Shown here in pieces: positions 38,454-50,279 of a DNA stretch of 64,000 nt. The translations under genes and the position numbers were made by a program. The notes beneath the pieces were generated by a model. The model saw only the letters and a program-made list of their open reading frames with translations, ran no database searches and was not told the origin of the DNA. Source of the stretch: Lumnitzera littorea (Eukaryota; Streptophyta; Magnoliopsida; Myrtales; Combretaceae); contig JAMXBB010000004.1 in NCBI GenBank assembly GCA_024138015.1, positions 5,143,700 to 5,207,699 of the forward strand. Reading direction: 5' to 3'. How positions within the stretch are numbered: position 1 is the stretch's first letter; the number at the start of each line of letters is the position of its first letter.

Positions 38454-41179
38454 GAAACATTATTTGATTTGAGGAGATATAAACTGGGATACCTTTTAAG
38501 GATATAACAGCCTTTTTTATATTTATCAACAGAACTAAAACCCGTTATTCATGATAAAATTTTGTTGTTCTATAATATTAACCTTATATGTATCAAATGA
38601 CAAATATAGGGGCAAAGAAGCAAAATTGAAATCTTTGTTAGTTGAAATCCTCACTTTTGCCTGCCCTACCCATTTGCACCCTTTGCAATTGGGAAGATTA
38701 CAGGATCTGATGTGTATATGGTAAGGAAAATCGAAAAGTACAAGTAATAGGAATCGAGATATATACTATATATATTCCGAATACATAATAATATATGATT
38801 AGGATCAATCTGAAGGGAAGTATATTTGTCAATATCGGAAGTTACTTCACGTATCAATTCAATGGCATAAAGTCCCTTTTCTTATCCTTTTGGAATATCT
38901 ATATATCTCAGCTTAGGGGAAAAAAAAAAAACTCACTATATAGATCCTGAAACAAAAATTAGCAAAATCACACGCTTACTAATATGATCTAATCATTGCC
39001 AATTATTATTGAAGATATTTAATCACAGATAAATTTGAAAGAAAAGAGACATGTTATCTCCAATAGGATACTGGATATGGATAGACATCGATAGATATGG
39101 AAATCCTGGTTGTAGTTTATTAGGAAGGGCTATAAATAGGCATAAGTTACCGATGTTATCAATTATCAATGTGGATAAAGCATTATACATATATAAAGCA
39201 AGGAAATCAATCCCATATTGCTATTACTATATAAAAAAGAAAAAAAAGCCAGAGTAATTTAATGTTTTGAATTCTAATCTTTGAACGACATTTATTAAAT
39301 TTAAATTCTTCCTCCCTGTACATAAATAAACATAACTTAACATATAATATTGACATAATTTTCCACACACTCTCTTGAGTGTCGAGTCCATACTAGTTAT
39401 TAGTTTCCATATTCTTCCCCATTTAAATAGTAAAACCTTAATTCTTATGTGTCTCTCATATATTATTTACATAATTAGTTAGTATTCTTTTAGACATCTT
39501 GGCTGAGGCGTTTACCGGTTATTAATAATGTAATAACATTGTAGGAGAATAACTATTTTGAGGCCATTTTCAAAATGAAAGTTAAGGTGTTATTTGAAAA
39601 GCAAGATATAAGAAAACAAAAATTATCTACCAAATTTTAGGGATAATTAGGTGTTAATTTATAAGGGGAAAGCAACAAAAGGAAATATAATTTTTTTTTT
39701 TGTTTTTTTCAATGATGACAAATGACAACGGGGAAAAGAGATTTAAACTTGGTCCATCTCATAAAAAAGACTAGTTTTCATGTTATTAGGTTATAAGGCC
39801 ATTAGCAATTATTTCTTGTTAGATAAATGTACGACGTTATTATATTATATGTAAAAGAGATGTAAATCAATAAATTTGCTTTAAAATGGCTTAAATTTGG
39901 TAGCCGTTTATTTATGTAATAAGATGTCAATTGTAAAAGGAAAGTCAAAAAATGGGTTTAAATCTTGATATTTTTCTATACAATTTTGGAAATTTTGGCT
40001 TTTATATAAGAAATTGAAAGGGAAAGCCACACGTAACTATAAATTCATTATATAAGGTTAGGGGTGAGTAAGTACAGGATATATAGAGTATGAGGCTCTA
40101 CCTCGTATCCTACCCCATGTGTATAGGGTTTAAGTTTTTGTACTTAGAACTTATCTTATAATACCTCCTGTAACACCTTAGAATTATCATGTTTCTTGTA
40201 AATTCTACAAGATACAAAGTATCTTGTGGAACTTTTATTTTTTACATTTTGTAAAGGGCTAAAAATTATTATATTAATTATTGAATTAGGTCTACTATTT
40301 ATTCAGGCTTGACTCCTTAGACTAGGTAATAAGGCCTAAGGAGTCCAGTCTATAAATTGGTGTTAAGCCTAAATTTTTTATTTCCTTTATTTTTATTCGA
40401 TTTTTCACTTTTCAATTAATACTAAATTCTAACTAATTCAGTATTACTTCTCAACTAGAGAAATTAGAAAATTCCAATTTTTTTTTTGTAATTAAAAAAA
40501 CTTTTAGAGTCGCTACCCGACTGAAGTCGGGAAAAAGAGAAATCATAATTAATTAAGTGGATTGATTACGATTTAGTTACTAGTCTTTGACTTTAATTTG
40601 ATAAAAACCAGATGATTTCAAATTTAGGGGCTAACCTATTAAACTCTAATGGATATTATTATTTATTTTTCAAAATTAGATTTATTCATCAAAATTGTCC
40701 TTTTTAAAATTTTTTTAAGAAAAATAAAAACCAAAAGAAAATAAAAAAAACTTAAGTTTCTATAAATTTTAACGTCATCTCGAAAATATCTACGTATCCA
40801 CTAATCAGGATTAGACGACCGTAGTTCCTTTTAAAAATTTTAGTGTGTTGTTTTATTTTAATTTTTGAAAACCAATTGAGTTTACTTAGTTATCAATTTA
40901 GTTTATTCAAATAAAATTTTAAAGGGGTCTTAATTCTTGAGTGTTTTAAAAAAACTCTCTAAAAGTCCTATTTCTTTAAAAGGATTTTTTATTAATTTTT
41001 ATTTTTAAAAAATATTTTTTCTAAGCGAGGAATTCTAAAAAAATAAACCTAACACTAAAAAAATTTCCTAAGCTAAATATATTTCTTCCTTTTAATATTT
41101 TAAAACGACTACCTAATCAAATCAAGATGAATGTATATAAATGAATATAGCAATAATAATAATAATAATTTCGTAGGCA
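38454..41179. other. Intergenic DNA with a second duplicated upstream block and small hairpins
   Basis: 39280-39640 is homologous to 49270-49540 (shared ATTATTTACATAATTAG, GACATCTTGG, GGAGAATGACTATTTTGAGG-like strings), extending the duplicated upstream DNA. Perfect 10-bp arms GACTCCTTAG/CTAAGGAGTC lie at 40311-40345, and a CCCGACT/AGTCGGG hairpin lies near 40516. The latter, with nearby GAGTCGCTACCCG and CTACGTATCC words, resembles leader sequence of plant LTR-retrotransposons. No gene was recognised. Confidence 0.45.
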
Positions 41180-43346
41180 ATCATAGATAAGTTTCATGAC
41201 TGCAAAGACATGCTTTAAGAAATTTCCTAAAGATTGGTCTAATACATGTCAAGAGGTATAGGTGTACAATAGAAAAAAATTGGGTTTACTGATATAACTT
41301 AGAAAGTTTATAGAGGTAATAATTTTTGCATCTTAGATTGCTTATGAGTACACCTAAAGTTGTAATTGGAATCTATAAGAAGAAAATTTCAAGTCTCAAA
41401 AACATAATAAAACATGTCATTCTGGTAGACTTTTTTGCAAGCTAGAGATAGTAAACTTAGACAACCACCATCGCTATAGTCCCAACGCTACCTAAGAAGC
41501 TTATTAAAATGAAAAACTTACAGTTAGTGAACTATTGCGTTTCTTGTTATACCTACTTTAGGTGAGGTTTAGAGGGTAAACCTTCACATACTAGCTTATA
41601 TGGATATGTAACTAGCATAAAATGCTATGCCATTGACTCCTCCAAATTTTTGCAATACCATCAAGCTAACTTTAACTTAGAAGTGATCGATGGTCACCTC
41701 ATAAGCCATGGCACTAATATTATTGTTATAAGATTGCATATTAAAACTCAAACTAAGGCTACTAATAGCACAACTAGATTCACTTTCTTGTTTAGACATC
41801 TTTCTTTCATGTCAACCTATGGTGAACGATAAAATTATGGGCTCATTAAGAGAGAACCCGACGATCTCTAGTTTAAAGAAACCCACAAGTTTAATAAAAA
41901 ATCACTCATATTCTTTTTATTCTAGATATTGACTACATTTGAAATATACAAACAGTGTAGTTACCTCAACTACATATCCCATAACTACATCTATAATCAA
42001 CTGAAATGTGTTCATGTACCCTGTCTCTTTTGCCTACTAACATGCCTAATACCCAACACTTGGATAGATAACTAATGTCATGTAACCCTGCACAATAACC
42101 TAAATAATAGCCTATTGACTACATTTAAAATATTACAAGTAACACATGTAATATAAATAAATAAAATACATAATACGATATAAGCATCTAGACATAACAC
42201 ACATATTAACTAACATATACACATAACAATTACCAAACTAGGATTTTTAGTTTAAAGTACTTACTGTGAGTGGATAGGCATATTGGCATTGGAACAAGTC
42301 AAAGATGCTAGCTTCTGAGAGCCTTTATAGAGTTTTTGTATAATCCTAAGAAAATAATGTGAGCCTTAAGAGAGAGAAAGATATCAAAGCACATATACCC
42401 CTTGCTTTAGCACAAAAGTTTTGAGGAAAACATGAATTCATTTATCAATAAATGCTTCAACCATCCTAGCAACAATTATCCTGGTCTAAGTGGATAATGA
42501 TATAAATCTATACTAGTGTCAAGGCTGAAAGATGCAATCCATAATGCTCAATTACATAGATCGATTCCTTAAAACCACTAGCTAAAATTTCATTTACTCT
42601 TTTATTCCAGGTAATTTCACAATTTGAAGTTATTTGTTGTTAATTATCACACTTAATTGAACTTTCACTCTGTCATATTTATGACCTTGATCATCTCAAA
42701 AAAATAAAAGGAAAACACTCGTTGGTCAAGAGACGGTAATCTTAGGAATGATAATAGAATTAGTATATTTAACAAATAAAATATCAATTAAATATGACAT
42801 TTTAGCAACTTTGAACTTCAAACATAAAATTGTAGAAAATACCGCAAAGTTCAAGTAGTCATTTTAACTTCATTGCTTGTACAATCATCAAAGTTTTTCT
42901 CCTAAGCATTAGCATATGATTTTATAGCTTGTTTTTTAACATTCCATAGTATCAAAAGTGCTAATTATTTTTCAATTTATCAGGCTACTGCACACTCTCC
43001 TCTGTTAAAACCTCTACGTTGACAACACTACCTTTTCTAAATATAGATGCAGTCAAGCATAACCTTAAGATCATCAAATCTATGCAACATATATAAGAAT
43101 AATTCACAACAAAGTTTTGGGGTCCAATTTCAAATCATTGTAAATTAAGATAAGAGATTATTCAGTAATACTAACAGCATTTCCGAAAACATATGAACCA
43201 CAAACTGTAACCAAGTGAGCATATACAACGTAAACTGAAACGGGAGAAGAGTCAGTGCTACCGTCTCCTCCATGAAGATGTGTGAGGTTTCCTTGACAAG
43301 CAGAGGACTTGACGTTTGTACTTCTTTTATGGTCTCTCGTCCGCAT
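41180..43346 (-). pseudogene. ERD6-like sugar transporter, copy 3 (disrupted)
   Basis: Pieces align to copy 2 in order. Exon 1 is at 43176-43346, with compensating frameshifts in the N terminus and donor GTTAGT. Intron 1 is present, then a deletion removes exons 2-9. Exon 10 is at 42265-42345 and carries CAG to TAA. A 507-bp insertion lies in intron 10. Exon 11 is at 41592-41676, with acceptor AG changed to AA. Exon 12 is at 41457-41500, with its last codon CAG changed to TAA. Part of exon 13 is at 41341-41372, followed by intron-15-like DNA at 41180-41300. Exons 14 to 18 are missing. Exons 10, 11 and 12 keep the same lengths as in copy 2, so decay was mainly by substitution and large deletions. 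The locus cannot make a transporter. Confidence 0.9.
41723..42229. mobile_element. 507-bp insertion in pseudogene copy 3, TTA target duplication
   Basis: Comparison with intron 10 of copy 2 shows extra DNA with ends TTGTTAT and ATAACAA flanked by TTA on both sides. A 3-bp TTA duplication is typical of PIF/Harbinger-type MITEs, although the ends do not match a Harbinger consensus I know. The insert has no coding capacity. Confidence 0.5.
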
Positions 43347-43565
43347 GTTTTCTTTTCCTAATTTCTTGCAAGACCAGACCAACAGCTGTTGATACGTGCA
43401 GGTTCCAAGTGTGATGTCCAGCATGCAAAGATAAACCACACCACAATAAAACAATATCCCCCCGGCCCCACTTGAAGCTCCAAAAAACACCCGCACAGAA
43501 AATTCTTAAAAGACGAGTGGAAGACTTGGCTTAAAGAGGTAATAAGAAATATCTTGCTTTAAATG

Positions 43566-43574
43566 ACACGTGGC
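43566..43574. promoter_or_regulatory. ABRE/G-box in the divergent promoter of HSFA8-like gene and pseudogene copy 3
   Basis: ACACGTGGC is a canonical abscisic-acid response element with a CACGTG core. It lies 304 bp upstream of the heat shock factor ATG and about 220 bp upstream of the dead transporter start, in the 530-bp interval between the two divergent genes. Function is inferred only from the motif and its position. Confidence 0.5.
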
Positions 43575-43877
43575 AGGCATTGATTGATTGAATGAATCAA
43601 CAAGACAAATATCTCCCAATGAATTCCTTTCCATTTTACTCATTTACCACGATATATTTTTAACCCCATTTTCCTGGCATATTCCAAACTTGTTAAGAAC
43701 ATACGCCGAAAACAGAAACAAAAACAATCCAGTCCATCCGTACAATACCCTAATTATATTTTCCCTTTACGTCGTTGGATTCACCATCTGAATGAACTCT
43801 AGTCCCTTGGTGGTTCGGGAGGTTCTGTGTGTGTCTTTTGATTTTAATTTGATTGGGAAGAACTAGAGTAAGATAAG

Positions 43878-46800
43878 ATGGTGAAATCGAAGGATGAGAA
43901 TGGAGGATCATCCAGCTCCATAGCACCCTTTCTCAACAAGTGTTATGACATGGTGGAGGATGAGAGAACAGATGGCGTGATTTCATGGGGAAATTCAGAC
44001 AATACCTTTGTTATATGGGACATTACTCAATTCACTGTCCAGTTGTTGCCAAAGTATTTCAAGCACAGCAATTTCTCTAGCTTTATGAGACAGCTCAACA
44101 TTTATGTATGTTTCAGACCCTGTTACTCTTTATGTCTTCTCTCTTCTTTTTTAGGTTTGCTTGTTACCTTTTTAATTTTCTTAGTTGTTGTCTTTCCTAA
44201 ATTCAAGTCTTGACCTTGAAGGACCTGAATTGTTCTCTCTATTTGGTTTTGAACTTTTGAAGTCTCCATTGACTTAAATTGTGTTTATCTAGGGTAGAGA
44301 AACGAGGGATAGTTTTCAATTTTGCAGAGTAGAGTTTTTTTCCCCTTTAGATAATGTTTGTGCATTTGACTAGTTTAGTTGAATTAGTTACTGCAATTTC
44401 GCTGATAAGAAAATATATCTGGCCACAAAGATATCTTGTGCCATTAAAGATTGATGCTTGAGAAGATGAACTGACTGCTTGCTGGTAGTATTAAAAGGGT
44501 GTTCCTCCATGGGATTATGCAGCAATTGGGTGATTCGATTGGCAAATGTATATTCCTTGTATTAAGTCCATGTAGATGGTCTTCTTTGCACACTATGATG
44601 CATCTAGCATGCCGACTCATGCATTGAATGGTAACCAGTTAATAGGTTCCTTCATGTTAATTTGATATGCCTTGAGTTTTCATAATGGATTTAGAGGCCT
44701 TATGTCAGAGCAACCTTCTATCTAGTTGATGACTCGGTCTGGTAACTAATATATTCATTTTCAACAATTAAAGTCCTGGAGGTTGAAATTCAGGAGTGAG
44801 TTTGTATTATGATTCTAAGAATGCGCAAAATTTTTTCCAAAAAGTTGGCAATCTGGTAAGAATTAAAAATATCCTGCTTGACGGAATAGCAATGTGGAAT
44901 GCACTGCTTGTGGCACCTCTAGCTGCTGAATTCTGAAAGCTGTGGGTAGAGAATGATAAGACGAAGGAATTCTAGCGTGCCATCTTCACACGGTCATTGT
45001 TTGTGTCTTTATGAATAGCATAGGGTATGTGTATTGATGTCTGGATGGTTTCTGAAGGACTTGTCTTTCTGTGAGTCATCTGTGGATGTCTTGGTGGACC
45101 AAAAACAATTACATTATCCTTTTCAATTAGGTTTTCTAAAGATTTGTTCATGCACTAAATTTCAGCATGATACATGAGTGTGCATCTTGAAGATCTTGTT
45201 GGTTCATTCGTTCTAATTAGATTGACTTCTTGTTTTCATTATCTTCTTTCTTAATTATTTCGTTACTTTCTATTGAATTGTCAAAAGTTATATTTAGCCA
45301 TATACCTTCTTGAGTGCTTGAATCAGATGAATAATGGAGTTATATGATCATAATGTTTGCTCAAATAATTGAATAGTTAAAAGATAATTGTAGTAATAGT
45401 TAAAATTTTTTATTCTTGCTATTAGCTTAAGAGTGTTGATTTGGATGATTGATTGGAGAAATTTTGCTCAAGTTATGTTCTCCTTTTGGTATTCCCATGA
45501 AGATTTATAATTGTCTACACTGTACCTTAAGTCTTAAGCTTCAAGAATACTATTGGGACCCCAGGGAGAAAAACCCCAACCCACACACCCCATCCCCACC
45601 CAAAAAAAAAAAAAAAACAGAGGAGAAAAATCAAAGAAATATACACACACACACACACACACACAGAGTAATTAAAAGGACATTAAGTTTTATATCTGGG
45701 GACCGTAATGCAAATTAGAATCATATTCTGTGGGAGTTAGCTGATTGGTTATTTCCTTGAACTTAGGCTCTTAAACGTCCTCCACCTGGGTTCAATTTGC
45801 TACCTCTTTAATGGGTGAATCTTTCAAGGCTTATCCTTGAGAATCTTCTAAACTATAACCACAATTCTCTTATCTTTTAACTCACTTGTCAGGCAATTTT
45901 GACTTAATAAGTCAAAGATCCTCGTGGATGGAGTTTTTGTTTCCATATTGATAATGCAGGAGAAAACTGAATTGAGGAGGGACTTTTTTGATTTCTTCAT
46001 TTGGATTATTGGGTGGTCTTGCTTTTTAGATATATCTCCATTTTATTGATATCATATATTTGTCCTTAGAATTCTGTGGTTCATTTGGCATTGGTAAGCA
46101 AAGTCATGTCTACCCTGATATGTACCTTTGCTGTTCTTTTTTGTTTTGAGTAATATAGAAAACTGATTGATTTTTTCATTTCTGATGTTTGCATTGTCAT
46201 AATCTCTTCAATTCATTGACTTGAATCCTGAAATGGTTAACTTGATGAAGGATTTGCTCAGCAAGATTTAGTTTCAATGATTTATTAATCTGAGATGATA
46301 AACACGTATTACCTATGAGAAACAGAGGTTGTACTGCATGTGCACACAACCATTGTGTGTTTGTCCCTCTCTGCTTGTCTTCCTGATGAAATTGACTATT
46401 TAGCTAAATCTTTGCAGGGGTTCAAAAAGGTCGACCCAGACCGTTGGGAATTTGCTAATGAAGGATTTGTAAAAGGGCAAAAGCATTTGTTGAAGACTAT
46501 CCATCGTAGGAAACATGTGCAAGCTGCTGAACAAAAGCAGTCTTCTAAACCTCTGAACAAATACGTCCAACCAAAAGAAAACACTGAGAGTTACAATCTC
46601 TGGAAAGAAGTTGAAACACTCAAGAAAGATAAAAAGTCATTAATGCAGGAACTGGTCAAACTTAGACAGCATCAGGAAACCTCAGAAAACAAGTTGCTTG
46701 TCCTGAGAGATCGTATTCAAGGAATGGAAAAGAATCAGCAGCAGCTGCTGTCATTTCTGGTGATGGCCATGCAAAGCCCTGCAATTTTGGTTCAGTTGCT

Positions 46801-47398
46801 TAAACCTAAAGAGAGCAATTGGCGAAAGGCTGAGACAAGTAGCATGCTGCATCAACTTGCCGCTGACACTGGATCGTTAATTGGTGATGGAACCATTGTA
46901 AAGTACCAGCCTCCAGATGATGAATTGCCAAACCTTGCTGAAATTCCCATACCTTCAGGTTCAGGAGAAAATGTAGAATCAGGACAGTCTGTTGAGGGGA
47001 ACAAAGATATTTTCATGAATATTGATTTTTTGAAAATACTTATGGATGGAAACTTTAGGCGGGATAATCATCTGATTGGTCTACCAGAGTTTCCTGATGC
47101 ATGGGAACAGTTCCTTTTAGGTGGTCCCTCTAAAGATAAGACTGATGAGATTAATATTGATAAGGAAGATCCTGATGATTCAACCATGCTGACAGGGTCA
47201 GCATTACCTAGATCCATCGATGCAAACTGCAACAGTTTTGAAATTCTTATGAAACAAATGGAGGAGTATCATGAGGTAGAAAATGAAACTGTAGCTACTG
47301 ATTCTCATGGCGACAATGGCATGGGCTTGGAGTTTCTGACTGAGCAAATGGAACATCTGTCTTCTGACTCTAACATAAGGCAGCATTCCGAAGGCTAG
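43878..47398 (+). CDS. HSFA8: Class A heat shock transcription factor, HSFA8-type (402 aa, two exons)
   Basis: A nuclear transcription factor that binds heat shock elements as a trimer. Exon 1 is 43878-44105 (76 aa) and exon 2 is 46418-47398 (326 aa plus stop). The 2312-bp intron interrupts the DNA-binding domain after QLNIY, the conserved plant HSF intron position. The DNA-binding domain runs from about residue 15 to 106 (APFLNKCYDMV, LLPKYFKHSNFSSFMRQLN, GFKKVDPDRWEFANEGF). The basic stretch RRK follows. The HR-A/B coiled coil spans about 137-192 with the long class A insert (LWKEVETLKK to LLSFLVMAM). A possible AHA activator is DAWEQFLLGG, and LEFLTEQMEHL (380-390) is a probable export signal. 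The MVKS start, serine run and LTEQME terminus resemble Arabidopsis HSFA8. The frame at 46340-46417 before exon 2 is intron, because TTTGCAG precedes GGGTTC. Confidence 0.93.
45643..45664. repeat. AC microsatellite in HSFA8 intron
   Basis: A run of 11 AC units lies in the intron, downstream of an A-run at 45602-45617. Confidence 0.8.
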
Positions 47399-48239
47399 AA
47401 ATATAAACTAAAGAGACAGCCACAACTTTATATTTTTTGTCTGCAATTTTGTGCCCTTACATATGCGGCAACATAACTGAATCTCTTGTTTGGTATCTTC
47501 CATACTCTTTGAGTACTTCCCTGTGCAATCTGTTGCAAGTCTTTTCTCCCTGAAGAGAGCATCCGTGGGTGATGGGAAATTTTGCAAGTTTGCATCAAGT
47601 TCCGTTCCTTGAGCACTCACGTTCTTGTTTTCCTTGGGCTGCTATTAATAGGCCCAACAGCATAGTAGTTTACCCAGGTGCGGTTTCAGATACTATGTTT
47701 CCTCGTTATTTTCTTAACATTAGCCATCTTTCTCCTGGCTCTTTGATATACTGAATCGGAAGAATCTGGAGATATACTATCGCTTTCATAGCCATTGCCA
47801 CCAATATGTACAGATTTTATACAATTATGCAGAAAACAGACCTAACTGCTTAAGTGAAATGATAATTAGTACATCAAAAATGCTTGATGGGCCAAATGTA
47901 TTGTCTGAAAATATAATTCCTACTGATATGAAAGTTTGATAAATGGAGATTCTCCTTTTCCTTTGAGATTTGAGCCTTTTTGTGAATTTTCGGTTTGGTG
48001 GGTTGTTCAGAAAACATCATCAGCTTGATGTTCAGTATTCTTATTCCATTTATATCCATGGTTAGCTGTTTGTCCTGAGTCCTCTTTCCTATGTATTTCA
48101 ATGAAGATGCAAAAATGAGTCATCGTAGGGGAATGTCCGCTGTATAAATTGCTAAATATACTTTATTTTTGAGAAAGATATTAGAATCAGACATGTCCAA
48201 TGAAAATTGACAATGGACTTGACAGAAATTTTTTTTATC
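47399..48239. other. 3' flank of the HSFA8 gene
   Basis: This contains the probable 3' untranslated region. Short open frames on both strands (47408-47754, 47874-48101) have no recognisable motif. I see nothing else supportable. Confidence 0.5.
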
Positions 48240-49110
48240 AGCTTTGTAATAATTAATATATATAAGGTAAATCGTATGATTCTTGTGAAGTTTTCAAATG
48301 CACTTTGATATGGCAATATACTGTCCAGTGCACAGACAAACTGTACACGAAAATTGGATATGTAAGAATTTATGAAGATAGAGACAAAGAAAGGGAGATT
48401 TTTTATATTTTAGTAATCGGAAGAAGGTGATCAGAAGAGCAACCAAAGTGAAGTTTGTGATGGGGACCGGATAATTACGACGTGTAATGCTCCTGTGTTT
48501 GTAGAAGTAAGTCTTAGATGTCATCATGCAAGTGAAATTTGTCTGTGTTCCTCTAATTTCCTTATTAGCCCTTCCCTGGTGTGAAATTTTCACGTCCCAT
48601 GTAGAAAAAGGGTTTTGGCAATTAGAATAATTCATCTCTACTATATTTACTAGCTTAAACTTTTAAATAAGATAGTTTTAATATTAGTTATAAGATTGTA
48701 TAGCATTAGAGTGGGGTTCCTGGATTCAAACCCTTATATCATGAATTAACCTCCATCTAATCAAGTCATCCACTTGTTCAGCATCATTACACACAATTGA
48801 GAGAGAATATTATATAATAAGTATAATAATTCATATCGTGTTTACTAGCTTATACTTGTAGAAAAAACAGTTGCAATTCTAATTATAACAGATTCATGTA
48901 GTCAACCTCAAGTATCGCATAACAATTCGATTATTGTTGGGTATCCATTGATTCCTATCATGGAAAAGCTAAGAAGCAACTGGATTTTCAAGTTGAAAAT
49001 GAACTAGTGCTTTTGGATCTATTTCCATTTCTTTTGTGCCTCAAGTAGTTTTATGTCCTTATTGTTATTAGAAGTGTTGCTAGACTCAGGTTGTCTCGAT
49101 CGGTGCAATG
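48240..49110 (-). repeat. Paralogous upstream block U, copy 3, separated from its pseudogene by HSFA8
   Basis: Colinear with 2340-2860 (copy 1) and 22500-23109 plus 35219-35340 (copy 2). It shares GAAGATAGAGACAAAGAAAG with copy 2 exactly at 48374-48393. In copies 1 and 2 this block lies about 300 bp upstream of the ATG. Here the nearest transporter exon is 4.9 kb away on the far side of HSFA8. Confidence 0.75.
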
Positions 49111-49269
49111 TGGTTTGACCTAATCAAACCATAAAATTGGTTTGATTATTCCTTTGAACCCCATGACAATAACCTTGAAATACCTTGTTGACTCCATCAA
49201 TTTAACCAAGTTATGTTTTTAGAGTTGGAATTTGCGATTTCCTTTTGCTGGTTCTTTAACCTTAATGAA

Positions 49270-49740
49270 ACCATTATTTCAGCATATAATACATGATACA
49301 ATTTTCCATACGATCTCTCTTACTCCCATCTTTATCGAGTCCAAGTTAGTTGTTTGTTTCCATATATTTTCCCATTCAAATAGCAAAACATTAATTTGAA
49401 TGTCTCTCTCTTATATTATTTACATAATTAGACATCTTGGGTGGGCGTTTACTGGTCATTAACAATGTAACAACAATGAAGGAGAATGACTATTTTGAGG
49501 CTATTTTCAAAGTGAAAGATAAAGGTGCTATTTGAAAAGCATGCCGATCAATAAATTTGCTGGAAAATGGCTCAAATTTGGCAGCCCAATATCTAAATGT
49601 AATAAGACGTCGATTGTAAAAGAAAGGTCAATACATGGGCTTAAATCTTGGATATTTTGTTATACAATTTTGGAATTGTTTGGCTTTGATATAAGAAATT
49701 CAAACAGAAAGAGATGCATGACTATAAATTTGTTATATAA
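49270..49740. repeat. Second duplicated upstream block (partner at 39280-39960)
   Basis: Shared strings in order include ATTATTTACATAATTAG, GACATCTTGG and TGACTATTTTGAGG-like, with GGAAAATGGCTCAAATTTGG-like and ATACAATTTTGGAA further on. This supports a duplicated unit reaching well beyond block U. Confidence 0.65.
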
Positions 49741-49860
49741 TCCTTCTAGTTATGTGTTACTATGTATGAAAAATATTGATGTGATATCTATTTTTCCATG
49801 TTTGTATGTCTCTGACAATATCTTGTTAGAGTGAACATAAATAAAGGAATCAAATACTAT

Positions 49861-49944
49861 TTGGAAGTCGAGTATTATATTATAATAGTATGAATATGGG
49901 TTTTGGAAGTCGAGCATTATATTATAATAGTATGAATAGGGATT
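49861..49944. repeat. Two-copy 42-bp tandem repeat
   Basis: TTGGAAGTCGAG followed by ATTATATTATAATAGTATGA occurs at 49861 and 49903 with one or two differences. It lies downstream of copy 4. Confidence 0.8.
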
Positions 49945-50279
49945 TCCTAGTAAATGAAACAGTTTCAATTCTTCCTTCCCAAGTAGCTGTAATATGATAA
50001 TTGGCAAAAATGTAGAGTTTTTTATTTTTTAAATCGGGATGCGTTCAAGTATTAATTTCTTCACTTACAAAGAAAAATTATGGTTGATTCATCAAGGGAT
50101 TTTCTGAAGATGGAGCAAGGATGAAAACAAACAGAAACTGTGTCTTTTCTATGCACATTGCATTGCGCTCATAATCAATATGGGATGAAAAACGTGCTCA
50201 TAGCCACTTTACGCAATCTAAGATAGATTATTATTGGAAGGCACAGCAGCACTGCGACTGTTTTGATACTGCAAGTCAC

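Noticed and set aside
46340..46417. Extension of the HSFA8 exon 2 frame to an upstream ATG
   Set aside because: The splice acceptor TTTGCAG before GGGTTC joins exon 1 in frame and restores the HSF DNA-binding domain; the upstream part is intron.
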